Positions 1 through 8,737 of a stretch of DNA of 64,000 nucleotides are shown one piece after another. Position 1 is the stretch's first letter. Each line of letters starts with the position of its first letter. Origin of the DNA: DATFNI01 sp963712305 (GTDB taxonomy: Bacteria > Bacteroidota > Rhodothermia > Balneolales > DATFMH01); the NCBI GenBank assembly GCA_963712305.1, contig CAVQHI010000002.1, positions 744,001 to 808,000 of the forward strand. Reading direction: 5' to 3'. The position numbers and the translations under genes are program-made. A model generated the notes under the pieces. It made no database searches and had not been told where the DNA came from. It saw nothing but the letters and a program-made list of their open reading frames with translations.

Positions 1-20
1 CTCATCAGAACCTGACCTTC

Positions 21-923
21 ATGAAGACGGCGATTAGTAAAACACTGGCTCAGTATGTAGATGTATCTATCATAAATGCTTATGTCGAATTGACCAAACC
101 CGGCATAACGTTTCTTGTGTTGGCCAGCATGGGTATTGGCTTTTTGCTCGGTTCAAGTGGTTCCATCGATTATCTGAATCTTTTCAACGCCGCGCTGGGT
201 ACTTTCCTGATTGCTTCGGGAACATCGGCATTTAACCAGTATATCGAAAGGGACTTGGATAAGTTGATGCGCAGGACCAGTAAGCGCCCGCTTCCAATGC
301 ATCGTATCGGGACGGAGAAGGCTTTTCTCTTTTCAACGATACTGATGATTGCCGGTCTCAGCTATCTGATTTTAACAGTCAACTTCGTTGCCGGATGTAT
401 TTCCGCGGCGACATCCATACTCTACCTTGGAGCTTATACACCACTCAAGCGCAAATCATTCATCAATGTATTCATTGGGGCCATTCCTGGCGCACTTCCT
501 CCTGTTGGGGGATGGGTTGCCGCTTCTGGCCATCTTTCTGACATCGGGATGTGGATTCTGTTTGGGATCGTCTTCTTCTGGCAAATTCCACACGTCGTTG
601 CTATCGCATGGCTTTGCAATGATGATTATTTGCGTGCAGGCTTCCGGATGCTGCCAATCAGGGATGACAAGAGCCTGAAATCTTCGTTGACTGTTTTCTT
701 CTCATTGGTCCTTCTGATTCCAGTTAGTACCTTATTGTACTATTTCGGAGACAGCGGCATTGTTTACCTTGTTGGAGCTATTGCCGCAGGAGTCGGGTTC
801 TTACTTTATGGCATCCCTCCTTTAAAAAATGTAACCAAGGAGAATGCCAAAAAACTTATGTTTGCCTCTCTCTTTTACCTTCCATTGGTCTGGATTTTCA
901 TCCTTATAGATCGTCTGATCTGA
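21..923 (+). CDS. ctaB: Protoheme IX farnesyltransferase (heme O synthase)
   Basis: This integral membrane prenyltransferase adds a farnesyl group to protoheme to make heme O for haem-copper oxidases. The 300-residue protein has the usual family length and about eight hydrophobic segments. The allylic-diphosphate/Mg motif NQYIERDLD lies at residues 72-80 and is followed by the basic stretch MRRTSKRPLP, both diagnostic of the UbiA superfamily CtaB branch. The ATG is used because hydrophobic sequence and homology-like sequence begin soon after it. Only 20 bases of the window precede it, so any cytochrome oxidase neighbours upstream cannot be seen. Downstream is a 362-base gap, so it is probably the last gene of its operon. 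Confidence 0.95.
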   Translation: MKTAISKTLAQYVDVSIINAYVELTKPGITFLVLASMGIGFLLGSSGSIDYLNLFNAALGTFLIASGTSAFNQYIERDLDKLMRRTSKRPLPMHRIGTEKAFLFSTILMIAGLSYLILTVNFVAGCISAATSILYLGAYTPLKRKSFINVFIGAIPGALPPVGGWVAASGHLSDIGMWILFGIVFFWQIPHVVAIAWLCNDDYLRAGFRMLPIRDDKSLKSSLTVFFSLVLLIPVSTLLYYFGDSGIVYLVGAIAAGVGFLLYGIPPLKNVTKENAKKLMFASLFYLPLVWIFILIDRLI

Positions 924-1057
924 ATTATTGATGGAAATACCGTACTGGCAAGTACTAGTTATCGACAATCTTAACACAAGTCTCAGTATTACATTTCTCT
1001 GATATTATTCATCATTGATGTAAGGAATACCCGAATCACGTGTCTTTATATGGGAAC

Positions 1058-1274
1058 CTAAATAACGTGAGTTCGAGATAAGCACTGGAGGCAATCGTTA
1101 AAAACAATCCGTTTCAGATTCGTCGACTCATAGCACATGGATTAATCCGATTGTTAGGAAGAATGCGTTAACTCCTTGACCGTTTTAAAGGTTTATGCCG
1201 GTCTTGATTTACACTCGTATGTGTGAAATCAGCATTTGAACAGGCTTATCTAATCTCGAACTCATGTTAACTAA
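1058..1274. repeat. Candidate MITE with terminal inverted repeats, in the ctaB-comF gap
   Basis: The 362-base gap between ctaB and comF contains no gene. It holds a 209-base segment (1062-1270) bounded by inverted repeats. The left end ATAACGTGAGTTCGAGAT matches the reverse complement of the right end at 16 of 18 positions. The tetranucleotide CTAA lies directly outside both ends (1058-1061 and 1271-1274), as a target-site duplication would. The interior has no reading frame of note but carries the palindrome GGATTAATCC near 1139-1148. No second copy was seen in the window, so mobility is inferred only from the ends. Confidence 0.4.
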
Positions 1275-1285
1275 ATCAGAAAGCA

Positions 1286-1996
1286 GTGTTTCGGGATTTT
1301 ATCAAACTTACTGAGGATTGGGAAAGCGTTGTATTTCCAAGAGTGTGTATCTGTTGCGGCAATGTAATACCGGTAAGGGGCAAATTGATATGTCCCTTTT
1401 GTCTGAATAATCGTTTTCCTGAAACTGAAGCTGGCATGCGTCCGTCCACATCAGATGTAATTCTGCCTGAATCAGTATATCAACAGTATGCATTATGGAA
1501 CTTTGACAAAGGCGGGGCGCTTCAGGATTTGTTGCATGCACTAAAGTACGACGGTCTTGCTGCCGTTGGAGAAGAAGTCGGGACATTGCTTGGCCGGCGT
1601 CTAATGGATCACTATTTATCAGATTATGTCTGGCCACCTGAAGATTATGTGTTGCTGCCAGTGCCATTGCATTCTCTGAAACTAAGAATGCGGGGCTATA
1701 ACCAGGCGCGGCAGATTGCACTCGGAATTGAACGTTCTACAGGGATAAAAATCATAGAGGAAGATGCCGTGCGCCGGGTACGCAATACTAAGTCGCAGAC
1801 AGGTTTTTCGGTGGATAAGCGCATGGAAAATATCCAGGGTGCATTTGAGATTAAAGTTGCGCATTTTATAACAGGAAAAGTCGTGATTATAGTCGATGAT
1901 GTTTTTACAACCGGCGCAACAACATTTGAACTGGCGATGGATTGTTGGGAGAATGGGACCGTGGCGTGTTTGATTGCTACAGTTGCTCAAGCCTGA
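1286..1996 (+). CDS. comF: ComF family phosphoribosyltransferase-like protein
   Basis: ComF-family proteins have a phosphoribosyltransferase fold and are linked to DNA uptake in competent bacteria; elsewhere their role is unclear. The N-terminus has a zinc-ribbon-like cysteine set (CICC at 21-24, CPFC at 36-39). The C-terminus has the PRPP-binding loop VDDVFTTGAT at 203-212. Also typical is LLPVPLHSLKLRMRGYNQ around 123-140. Length (236 aa) is normal. The start is GTG; no in-frame ATG precedes the cysteine motif. It heads a tightly packed plus-strand gene run. The next gene follows within about 30 bases. Confidence 0.88.
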   Translation: MFRDFIKLTEDWESVVFPRVCICCGNVIPVRGKLICPFCLNNRFPETEAGMRPSTSDVILPESVYQQYALWNFDKGGALQDLLHALKYDGLAAVGEEVGTLLGRRLMDHYLSDYVWPPEDYVLLPVPLHSLKLRMRGYNQARQIALGIERSTGIKIIEEDAVRRVRNTKSQTGFSVDKRMENIQGAFEIKVAHFITGKVVIIVDDVFTTGATTFELAMDCWENGTVACLIATVAQA

Positions 1997-2024
1997 TTAT
2001 CATTCCTATATAACTAATTTTTAC

Positions 2025-2696
2025 ATGAATAGCGCCATGAGTTATCTTGATGACGTGATGTTAAAACGCTCAAATACTCAGGAAACATTTGATTTTGTCG
2101 AGTCTCCGGCTGGTATATTTACCACCACTGGCCATTGGTTTCACACTACTCATGACCAGATTGATGATTATGCACCGGGCTTAATGGAAAGCTTTTCTTT
2201 AAGTGTGTTGCTGAAGGATGCCGAGGAGTGGGTCGTGAGTTCGGATAATGTATCGCTTGTGGTTTTTCTGGTTCTTTCGCTGTTTATGAATTGCATAATC
2301 GCTGGTGTGATTGCCCTGATTTTTTTCCCCTTGTGGCATTATAACAAAAGTGCATTCATCAGTTTTTCCGGTACAAAGGTTATAAAACTGCTGAATATTG
2401 AAATGCTGCTAGTGCTGCTGGCTGTGCTGATGATCAGTATAAGAGGCATGGATGGAGAATATCTTCAGGTTGTCTTCGGCTTCCTGTTTTTCTTCCTATT
2501 TAAGTTTGGCTGGCTGCGTTCTTTAGTTGATAAATGGAAGGGTGATCAGTTGAAAGGCATTCCACTTAACGATCGCATCATGAGAATGCTTATCATTAAA
2601 TATTCTTTTCATGAAGGCATTGATCTGAATGAAAAGAACGTTAACCGGTGGGAAAAGGATATTCAGAATCTTTTGAGGAAAAGAAAGAAGAAATAA
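2025..2696 (+). CDS. Integral membrane protein of unknown function
   Basis: I do not recognise this family. The predicted protein of about 223 residues has a soluble N-terminal part of roughly 75 residues, then three to four hydrophobic segments, and ends in a basic, lysine-rich tail (LLRKRKKK). A TTG 51 bases upstream could extend it into the end of comF, but ATG 2025 (or ATG 2037) is the more natural start. It is translated in line with comF and the phosphatase that follows, so it probably belongs to the same transcript. Function is unknown; nothing in the sequence suggests a transporter or enzyme signature. Confidence 0.7.
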   Translation: MNSAMSYLDDVMLKRSNTQETFDFVESPAGIFTTTGHWFHTTHDQIDDYAPGLMESFSLSVLLKDAEEWVVSSDNVSLVVFLVLSLFMNCIIAGVIALIFFPLWHYNKSAFISFSGTKVIKLLNIEMLLVLLAVLMISIRGMDGEYLQVVFGFLFFFLFKFGWLRSLVDKWKGDQLKGIPLNDRIMRMLIIKYSFHEGIDLNEKNVNRWEKDIQNLLRKRKKK

Positions 2697-2740
2697 TTAA
2701 AGAGTCTTTCCAAAAAATATATTACGTGGAATCAACCCAT

Positions 2741-3358
2741 ATGCTGCTCGTCAGACACGGCGAGACCGATTACAATAGAAATAATATCATACAGGGAACC
2801 AGAGACGTCCCATTAAATGAGATTGGACGTAAACAGGCTCTTGACCTCTCAGAGAGACTTGGGGGCATACATATACATGCTGCATACAGCAGTTGTTTAC
2901 AGCGGGCATACGAAACTGCGCAGATCGTTACGAAGCCTCATGAGTTGACGGTAAAACAATATGCAGAACTAAATGAGATGGATTTTGGCAACTTTGAAGG
3001 CCGATTATATAAAGACGTGAAAGAGTTATGGGATGTAATACCTGAAGCCTGGGACAATGGTGAGATCGACCGCGGTTTCGAAAATGGCGAAAATCCTTTG
3101 CAGGTTCTTAAAAGGGCGAAAGCAATTTTAAAATCGATTACTGATAAACATCGCGGTGAAACTGTTTTAGTTGTGACACATGGTCGTTTAATGCGTATTT
3201 TATTGTCTGATTGGTTCGGCATGGGTTTATCGCGTATGAACGAGATTGCAATTCCGAATACAGTCGTGTATTACATTACGGTACAGGATGATACAATTAA
3301 GCCCGTTGTTGTAAATGATACGGACTTAATTAAAGAAATTTTTCAGCTGAAACAGTGA
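2741..3358 (+). CDS. Histidine phosphatase family protein (phosphoglycerate mutase-like)
   Basis: The protein belongs to the histidine phosphatase superfamily, which transfers phosphate through a catalytic histidine. The hallmark LLVRHGETDYNRN sits at the N-terminus with the nucleophile His6, and the second conserved histidine is in VVTHGRLMRILL near the C-terminus. At about 205 residues it is the short, cofactor-independent-like or broad-specificity (CobC/PhoE) type rather than a glycolytic mutase. An open frame extends upstream to GTG 2648 and GTG 2726, overlapping the previous gene, but the residues before the RHG motif do not look conserved, so ATG 2741 is preferred. Substrate cannot be predicted. 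Confidence 0.85.
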   Translation: MLLVRHGETDYNRNNIIQGTRDVPLNEIGRKQALDLSERLGGIHIHAAYSSCLQRAYETAQIVTKPHELTVKQYAELNEMDFGNFEGRLYKDVKELWDVIPEAWDNGEIDRGFENGENPLQVLKRAKAILKSITDKHRGETVLVVTHGRLMRILLSDWFGMGLSRMNEIAIPNTVVYYITVQDDTIKPVVVNDTDLIKEIFQLKQ

Positions 3359-3361
3359 TCT

Positions 3362-4051
3362 ATGAGTGAAGAAGTAAGAAGCATGTTCGCTTCCATATCC
3401 GATGAGTATGATCGGGTAAATAGTGTGCTGTCATTTGGGATACATCACTATTGGCGGCATGTTACAGTCAGAGAAAGTCATGCCAAGCCGGGAGATTCGG
3501 TTCTAGACTGTGCTACAGGCACAGGCGACCTTGCCATTGCTTTTAAAAAAAAGGTGGGACCTTCTGGTTACGTTCTTGGAACTGATTTCTGTAAAGAAAT
3601 GCTCGAAACCGCGCCGGACAAAGCGAAGAAAAAAGATCTCGCTATTGATTTTGAAGTGGCAGATGCCATGGATTTGCCGTATGGGGATAATCGCTTCGAC
3701 ATAGCCAGCATCGCTTTTGGTATCCGTAATGTAGATGATCCTGTTCAATGCCTCAGGGAGATGGCACGGGTTGTGCGTCCCGGTGGACGGGTTGTTGTGC
3801 TTGAGTTTGGTCAGCCCAATGGATTGCTTAAAGGACCGTACCAATTTTACAGCAACGTGGTTATGCCTGCCGTGGGAGGTATGCTAAGCGGGAACAGGAA
3901 GGCATACGTCTATCTGCCCGAGACGAGTGCGGCATTTCCCGCGGGTGATCGGTTCATCGAGCTTATGAATGAGTCGGGAGTATTTGTAAAAAAGCTGGCG
4001 CATTCATTGACAGGCAGTATCGCTTATGTATATGTGGGCATCGTCAAATGA
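3362..4051 (+). CDS. ubiE: Demethylmenaquinone/ubiquinone C-methyltransferase
   Basis: UbiE/MenG uses S-adenosylmethionine for the C-methylation of the quinone ring; in this group the substrate is expected to be demethylmenaquinone. The SAM-binding motif I DCATGTGDLAIAF starts at residue 49, and the family signature FGIRNVDDPVQCLREMARV is in the middle. The ending LTGSIAYVYVGIVK is a typical UbiE C-terminus. Length 229 aa is normal. The start codon lies three bases after the phosphatase stop, which indicates co-transcription. Confidence 0.93.
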   Translation: MSEEVRSMFASISDEYDRVNSVLSFGIHHYWRHVTVRESHAKPGDSVLDCATGTGDLAIAFKKKVGPSGYVLGTDFCKEMLETAPDKAKKKDLAIDFEVADAMDLPYGDNRFDIASIAFGIRNVDDPVQCLREMARVVRPGGRVVVLEFGQPNGLLKGPYQFYSNVVMPAVGGMLSGNRKAYVYLPETSAAFPAGDRFIELMNESGVFVKKLAHSLTGSIAYVYVGIVK

Positions 4052-4108
4052 AAGAAGTATATTAACGAGGCTTATATATCTAAAAAGAATCGGGAATTTG
4101 TTCTTACC

Positions 4109-4549
4109 ATGATGAATATTGAAGAGATAAAGAAGTATTTACCACATCGATATCCATTTCTTTTAGTAGACAGAGTTTTGGAACTGGAAGGAGATCGGAT
4201 TGTTACTCTGAAAAATGTGACAGCTAATGAGGAGTTTTTCAACGGCCATTTCCCGGGCAAGCCAATAATGCCTGGTGTCTTGCAGATTGAGGCTTTAGCG
4301 CAAAGCGGATGTATCCTGATGCTCAAGCAGAAGGTGGAAGACCCGGATGATGTACTGATCGTCTTTTCAGGTATTCAAAAAGCTCGGTTCCGCAAACCAG
4401 TTGTGCCTGGTGATCAAATACGCATGGAGGTTGAACTTGCTGGTCAACGACGAAACTTTGCAACAATGAGTGGCCGTGCGCTTGTCGACGGTCAGGTTGT
4501 CTGTGAAATGGAAGCTTCTGCTGCGATGGTTCCTAATAAATCTGTCTGA
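4109..4549 (+). CDS. fabZ: 3-hydroxyacyl-[acyl-carrier-protein] dehydratase FabZ
   Basis: FabZ dehydrates 3-hydroxyacyl-ACP in each cycle of type II fatty acid synthesis. The hot-dog fold signature LPHRYPFLLVDRV (11-23) and the active-site sequence NGHFPGKPIMPGVLQIEALAQ are present, with catalytic His47 and Glu61. Length 146 aa is typical of stand-alone FabZ; there is no fused LpxC domain, which occurs in many Bacteroidales. Two adjacent ATG codons (4109, 4112) could both start it. It lies 57 bases after ubiE in the same direction. Confidence 0.95.
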   Translation: MMNIEEIKKYLPHRYPFLLVDRVLELEGDRIVTLKNVTANEEFFNGHFPGKPIMPGVLQIEALAQSGCILMLKQKVEDPDDVLIVFSGIQKARFRKPVVPGDQIRMEVELAGQRRNFATMSGRALVDGQVVCEMEASAAMVPNKSV

Positions 4550-4655
4550 TTTTCTGCCGTTTCTGAACGAACTCTATTAGCTATTTGAAAATCACAGATT
4601 GTATGTGGAGAGCTTTTCTACCGATGTTGGTACCAACTACTAAAGTTATTATGCT

Positions 4656-5480
4656 ATGAGTACCGAAAAGAAAACAAATATTACACGTGTCACGACCCGT
4701 TCTGTTGTAGACATGAAAACGCGGAACGAAAAGATAAGTATGATCACTGCCTATGATTATACCATGGGACGGCTGGTGGATATGGCAAATATTGATATCG
4801 TATTGGTCGGTGATTCAGCTAGTAATGTCATGGCTGGACATGAGACGACTCTTCCTATCACGCTCGATCAAATGATATATCATAGTCAATGTGTAGTCAG
4901 AGGAGTGAAACGGGCATTAATCGTTGCTGATTTACCTTTTATGAGTTATCAGGTCACACCTCAGGAAGCATTGATCAATGCTGGCCGACTGATGAAAGAA
5001 GCTGGCGTTCATGCTGTGAAACTGGAAGGTGGGGCAAACATGCTCGAAACGGTAAAGAAGATTGTCGATGCAGGTATTCCGGTGATGGGTCATCTTGGGT
5101 TAACACCTCAGAGCATCTATAAGTTTGGTACCTATAAAGTCCGTGCTACTGATCCGGATGAAGCCGAGCAGCTGATTAGAGATGCAAGACGTCTCGAAGA
5201 AGCCGGTTGTTTTGGGATCGTACTGGAAAAAATACCCAGCGATCTTGCAAAGAAAGTTACCAACAAACTGACTATCCCAACAATTGGCATTGGTGCTGGT
5301 CTCGAGTGTGACGGACAGGTTCTCGTAGTCCACGATATGCTAGGTCTGAATAAAGAGTTTCATCCACGCTTTGTCAGACGATACGCAGATCTGGAAACTG
5401 TAATAACGGGGGCTGTTTCGCAATACATCGGCGATATAAAAACCGGGACGTTTCCCGGACCAGATGAGCAGTATAATTGA
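4656..5480 (+). CDS. panB: 3-methyl-2-oxobutanoate hydroxymethyltransferase (ketopantoate synthesis)
   Basis: PanB adds a hydroxymethyl group from methylenetetrahydrofolate to ketoisovalerate, the first committed step of pantothenate synthesis. The (beta/alpha)8 protein has the metal-binding VGDSASNVMAGHETTLPIT segment at 51-69, LEGGANMLE in the middle, and GIGAGLECDGQVLVVHDMLG near residue 215-235. Length 274 aa is standard. Other coenzyme A genes in the window (coaX and coaBC) are not adjacent, so the pathway is scattered here. The stop codon is two bases from the surE ATG. Confidence 0.95.
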   Translation: MSTEKKTNITRVTTRSVVDMKTRNEKISMITAYDYTMGRLVDMANIDIVLVGDSASNVMAGHETTLPITLDQMIYHSQCVVRGVKRALIVADLPFMSYQVTPQEALINAGRLMKEAGVHAVKLEGGANMLETVKKIVDAGIPVMGHLGLTPQSIYKFGTYKVRATDPDEAEQLIRDARRLEEAGCFGIVLEKIPSDLAKKVTNKLTIPTIGIGAGLECDGQVLVVHDMLGLNKEFHPRFVRRYADLETVITGAVSQYIGDIKTGTFPGPDEQYN

Positions 5481-5482
5481 TT

Positions 5483-6244
5483 ATGTCCGACTCTGATCGT
5501 TTGATTTTAGTTTGCAACGACGACGGGATAATGGCGCCGGGTATCAGAGCTCTGGCTGAAGTGGCCGAAGAATTTGGAGAGGTTGCTGTAATTGCTCCTG
5601 ATCGTCAACAAAGTGCTGTTGGACACGCAATCACCGTACTGCAGCCGTTACGTGCCAATCCTTTCCGATTGGAAGGCAAGCAGTGGGGATACGCCATCAA
5701 CGGCACACCGGCCGATTGTGTTAAGCTGGCTCACGATAAACTTCTTGAACGGAAACCGGATCTGGTCCTCAGTGGCATCAACCACGGATCGAATGCCGGT
5801 ATAAATATTTTGTATTCCGGAACGGTAAGTGCCGCAACAGAAGGTACGATTCTTGGATATCCATCCCTTGCTGTCAGTTGTGCAGATTATTCAGAAGATG
5901 CTGATTTAAGTGGTGCCCAGGAAGCTGCAAGACGCGTGATTCGTTTTATGCTGGAAGAGGAGATTCCACAGGGTATCACATTAAATCTAAATGCTCCGGC
6001 TGGTTCCTTTACAGAAATTAAATGGACGCGCCAGGCGAAAAGTCGTTATGTAGAAGAATACGATAGCCGGATGGACCCAAACGATCGTCCATACTACTGG
6101 ATTACAGGTCGTTTCGAAGTCCTCGATACCGGTGACGACCTGGATGTCAAGGTTCTGGAGCAAGGGTTCGCATCACTGACACCCATACAATATGATTTGA
6201 CTGCTTACGAAAATTACCAAAGACTTAGAAGCAGGAAACTCTAA
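5483..6244 (+). CDS. surE: 5'/3'-nucleotidase SurE
   Basis: SurE is a metal-dependent phosphatase acting on nucleoside monophosphates and is associated with stationary-phase survival. The N-terminal metal site VCNDDGIMAPGI is at residues 10-21, followed by APDRQQSAVGHAIT and the signature LSGINHGSNAGINILYSGTVSAA split over 95-118. Length is about 253 aa. An upstream in-frame TTG (5477) overlaps the panB stop, but ATG 5483 is the better start. It ends the plus-strand run, and a strong hairpin terminator follows at once. Confidence 0.93.
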   Translation: MSDSDRLILVCNDDGIMAPGIRALAEVAEEFGEVAVIAPDRQQSAVGHAITVLQPLRANPFRLEGKQWGYAINGTPADCVKLAHDKLLERKPDLVLSGINHGSNAGINILYSGTVSAATEGTILGYPSLAVSCADYSEDADLSGAQEAARRVIRFMLEEEIPQGITLNLNAPAGSFTEIKWTRQAKSRYVEEYDSRMDPNDRPYYWITGRFEVLDTGDDLDVKVLEQGFASLTPIQYDLTAYENYQRLRSRKL

Positions 6245-6245
6245 A

Positions 6246-6290
6246 AAAACAAAGGATACAATCAGTTAAAGTAATAGTATCCTTTGTTTT
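6246..6290. terminator. Bidirectional intrinsic terminator between surE and the T9SS-tailed gene
   Basis: A perfect 14-base-pair stem is formed by AAAACAAAGGATAC (6246-6259) and GTATCCTTTGTTTT (6277-6290) with a 17-base loop. The arms end in A and T runs, so the hairpin can stop transcripts from both convergent genes. It starts directly after the surE stop and lies 17 bases from the stop of the minus-strand gene. Confidence 0.85.
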
Positions 6291-6306
6291 AGGAAGAAAG
6301 ACTTGA

Positions 6307-7419
6307 TTACTTAATAAGCATCATTTTCTTAGTCTGCGAGTAATTACCTGTTTGCAGTTTGTAGAAGTAGAGACCGCTGTTTAGGCCTGCTGCATTAAAG
6401 GTGATTTTGTGATTTCCTGCGGCTTTTGTTCCGTCTACAAGCGTTGCCACATGCTGACCAAGAGAGTTGTAGACATCCAGTTTCACTGACCCTGCTTTCT
6501 TCAAATTGTAGCTGATTACGGTACTTGGATTGAAGGGATTGGGGTAATTTTGATCCAGGCGGTAATCCTTGACAAGAGTCTGTGGAGTTTTTTCAATTGG
6601 TGTTGGAATGTTCCTTTCTGAATAAGTTGCTGAAACGGGGTCTCCATTTTGATCGAGCTCGATTGATGCTCCGACAGCTGCGCCTGTTTTGGTAATATAT
6701 TGCAGTGTCCCTGATGTATTGGTCATTTGGTAACCCTGTATTGTTGTAATTGAAGTTGTCATAATTTTCAATCGAAGACAATCCATCGATTTATTCGGAA
6801 TCTTTAGAGTTCCATATCCATCAACTTCAGCGGACGTTTGAATAGTCTGTGTTAGACTATATCCACCGATTGATATGGTATTTGTTGTGGTGTCTTTCCA
6901 TGTAGAACCGTAAGTCAGCGGGAGCTTAGTACCTAATAAATATGGATTGTAACCCATCGTTAGTGTATCAGGTGAATTCCCATCCTGATTGACATCTTGT
7001 TGTGAGACATAAACATAGCCCGCCGAATAAACGCCATCATTTTTAATTTGTAAAAAGGCCCAGGCCGTTGAATCATTTGTTTGATTCATGCCTGTGAAAC
7101 TAATCTTAAAAGCGGCATTCGCATTGGCAAAGTCTGGATTGTTAGCGCCCGGAATATCAGCAGGCAGGTTCATGTAGCTTATAGTTCCACTGTAGTTTTC
7201 ACTGAAAGATGAAATCGTCGTAAAATCAAATGTTTGATTTGCACCTTTTAGTGCGGCAATACTGGTGAGATCGCTGGCAGTAGTGGTTTCATAGGCGCTG
7301 ACGTCATATGTATTTCCCAAAATACCCTGTAAATCTGTTTGGTCGATAGTTATTTGGGCCTTTGCAGTAACTGCAACAAGTAGGAAGGCAACTGCATAGA
7401 AGATAGTAGATTTGTTCAT
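6307..7419 (-). CDS. Secreted protein with T9SS type A sorting domain
   Basis: The N-terminus is a clear Sec signal peptide (MNKSTIFYAVAFLLVAVTAKAQ split at the AQ). The body of about 260 residues is rich in Thr, Ser, Asn and Gly and has no enzyme motif that I recognise. The last 85 residues are a T9SS C-terminal sorting domain: the start DQNYPNPFNPSTVISY, then VKLDVYNSLGQHVATL, and the end GLYFYKLQTGNYSQTKKM. This tail sends proteins through the type IX secretion system to the surface. No T9SS machinery gene is in the window, so the export apparatus must be encoded elsewhere. Role of the body is unknown. Confidence 0.85.
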   Translation of the reverse strand: MNKSTIFYAVAFLLVAVTAKAQITIDQTDLQGILGNTYDVSAYETTTASDLTSIAALKGANQTFDFTTISSFSENYSGTISYMNLPADIPGANNPDFANANAAFKISFTGMNQTNDSTAWAFLQIKNDGVYSAGYVYVSQQDVNQDGNSPDTLTMGYNPYLLGTKLPLTYGSTWKDTTTNTISIGGYSLTQTIQTSAEVDGYGTLKIPNKSMDCLRLKIMTTSITTIQGYQMTNTSGTLQYITKTGAAVGASIELDQNGDPVSATYSERNIPTPIEKTPQTLVKDYRLDQNYPNPFNPSTVISYNLKKAGSVKLDVYNSLGQHVATLVDGTKAAGNHKITFNAAGLNSGLYFYKLQTGNYSQTKKMMLIK

Positions 7420-7868
7420 CGTTTTCCCCGCTTTGTGTTATAATTATGCTCCTGATCAGGAGTTTTTGCGTGAGACTCAGTCTTGAATTTTGAAATTCTG
7501 CATTTTATCAACAATAGAACTCATGTCATATGATGAATGCATTTCTTGTTTAAGCGTCATGTGTGATTCAGTTGAATCAGAAGCTGCACACATTTGTACA
7601 TCCCGTACTTTAACCTAATTTAAAATAATACGATTATTGTCCGGTCAAGACACTACATCAGTAGTATAGTACTGATTGTGAAGTAAAATTTAAAGGTGCA
7701 TTTGCACAGTTCTCAGAGACTTACACAACAGTGGGAATTTTCCGGAATATTTCAGTGCAAGAAGGGGTATAGAACTGACAGAACACAATCTGTTTGGACT
7801 GTAAGAATAAAAAGATGGGTAACGAATCATTGGAAAGATAAGGCCGTTGCTTTCTCTATGGAAAAGCA
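7420..7868. other. 449-base non-coding region with small palindromes
   Basis: No gene is supported here. The region must hold the promoter of the T9SS-tailed gene (which reads leftward from 7419) and the 3' end of the lipase operon. Three short inverted repeats are visible: TGATTCA-GT-TGAATCA (7564-7579), ATCAGTA with TACTGAT (7657-7676, six-base loop) and GTGC-ATTT-GCAC near 7695-7706. The first is operator-like, but nothing shows what binds it. Confidence 0.5.
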
Positions 7869-8735
7869 CTAATGCTCCCCCTCACTAAGCATATTAAACA
7901 CACCAATCCAGAAATCTTCCCATTCTTTCTCTTTATCTGCTGACAGATTGATTTTTAGTTGATCGGTGTGAGACAGGCTGGTTACACAGACATGTGTTCC
8001 CCAATGTGCACTTTGTTCCGACACAAAACCGTCGTTCACACCTTCTTTGTCGTAAATATAATTGTTCAGTGGTGCGAGAAACCGGCTTATAGAAGCTTCT
8101 GTTTCTTTACCACATGCCGAGCTGTATGAGTAGTATGTGACATTACTGTCATCTGGGACTTCATTATTGAATTCGTTCTCAACATATTCCCGGGTTAGTT
8201 CCTGAATGGCGGCCCAGACGTCACTTTGCATTTTCGGATATACATTGTTGCCCATCCAGTTAAACATATCAATCAATATGTTGCGTACTTTGGCCGGGGC
8301 TTTAAGTCCCCACTCGGCAAGGCTCGTACCATGATGTGGTGTCGAAATGGTAGTAAGGGTATTCACATATTTACCCATATCCATTTTGGTGATGAGATAG
8401 CGCGTATCCAAACCAGCCATGGAATGGGCAATGATGTTGATCCTTTTGGCGTGTGTCTTTTTAAGGATAATCCTGATGATTCTCTTCCAATCATCAGCAC
8501 GCACTTTGATAGAATGATATGGCGTTATATTAGGAGCAAAAGCGGTAATTCCGTGTTCCCTGGCCAGCATGCAAATATCATCCATTGGCGATGGTTTAAT
8601 GACATTGGCAAGCGATCCAAAACCATGACACAACAGAATTGGATATTTAATATGGAGATAATTCGGTTGTGGAAACTCTTTAGCTTCTAAAAGTTTTAAA
8701 AGTTTCTTTCCATTCTCTTGTAAAATTCCGCTCAT
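7869..8735 (-). CDS. Alpha/beta-hydrolase, lipase/esterase family
   Basis: The protein resembles triacylglycerol lipases of the alpha/beta-hydrolase fold. The oxyanion-side motif YPILLCHGFGS is at 31-41, and the nucleophile elbow is AHSMAG with Ser105; the first glycine of the usual GHSMG is replaced by alanine, as in several lipases. Candidate acid and histidine residues lie in NDGFVSEQSA and SLSHTDQLK near the C-terminus. There is no signal peptide, so a cytoplasmic location is likely. The start codon is two bases from the stop of the upstream deacetylase-like gene, so the two probably form an operon. The natural substrate is unknown. Confidence 0.8.
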   Translation of the reverse strand: MSGILQENGKKLLKLLEAKEFPQPNYLHIKYPILLCHGFGSLANVIKPSPMDDICMLAREHGITAFAPNITPYHSIKVRADDWKRIIRIILKKTHAKRINIIAHSMAGLDTRYLITKMDMGKYVNTLTTISTPHHGTSLAEWGLKAPAKVRNILIDMFNWMGNNVYPKMQSDVWAAIQELTREYVENEFNNEVPDDSNVTYYSYSSACGKETEASISRFLAPLNNYIYDKEGVNDGFVSEQSAHWGTHVCVTSLSHTDQLKINLSADKEKEWEDFWIGVFNMLSEGEH

Positions 8736-8737
8736 TC

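Noticed and set aside
7657..7676. ATCAGTA/TACTGAT hairpin as a terminator
   Set aside because: The stem is only seven A/T-rich pairs with no T run, and it is far from the end of any gene.
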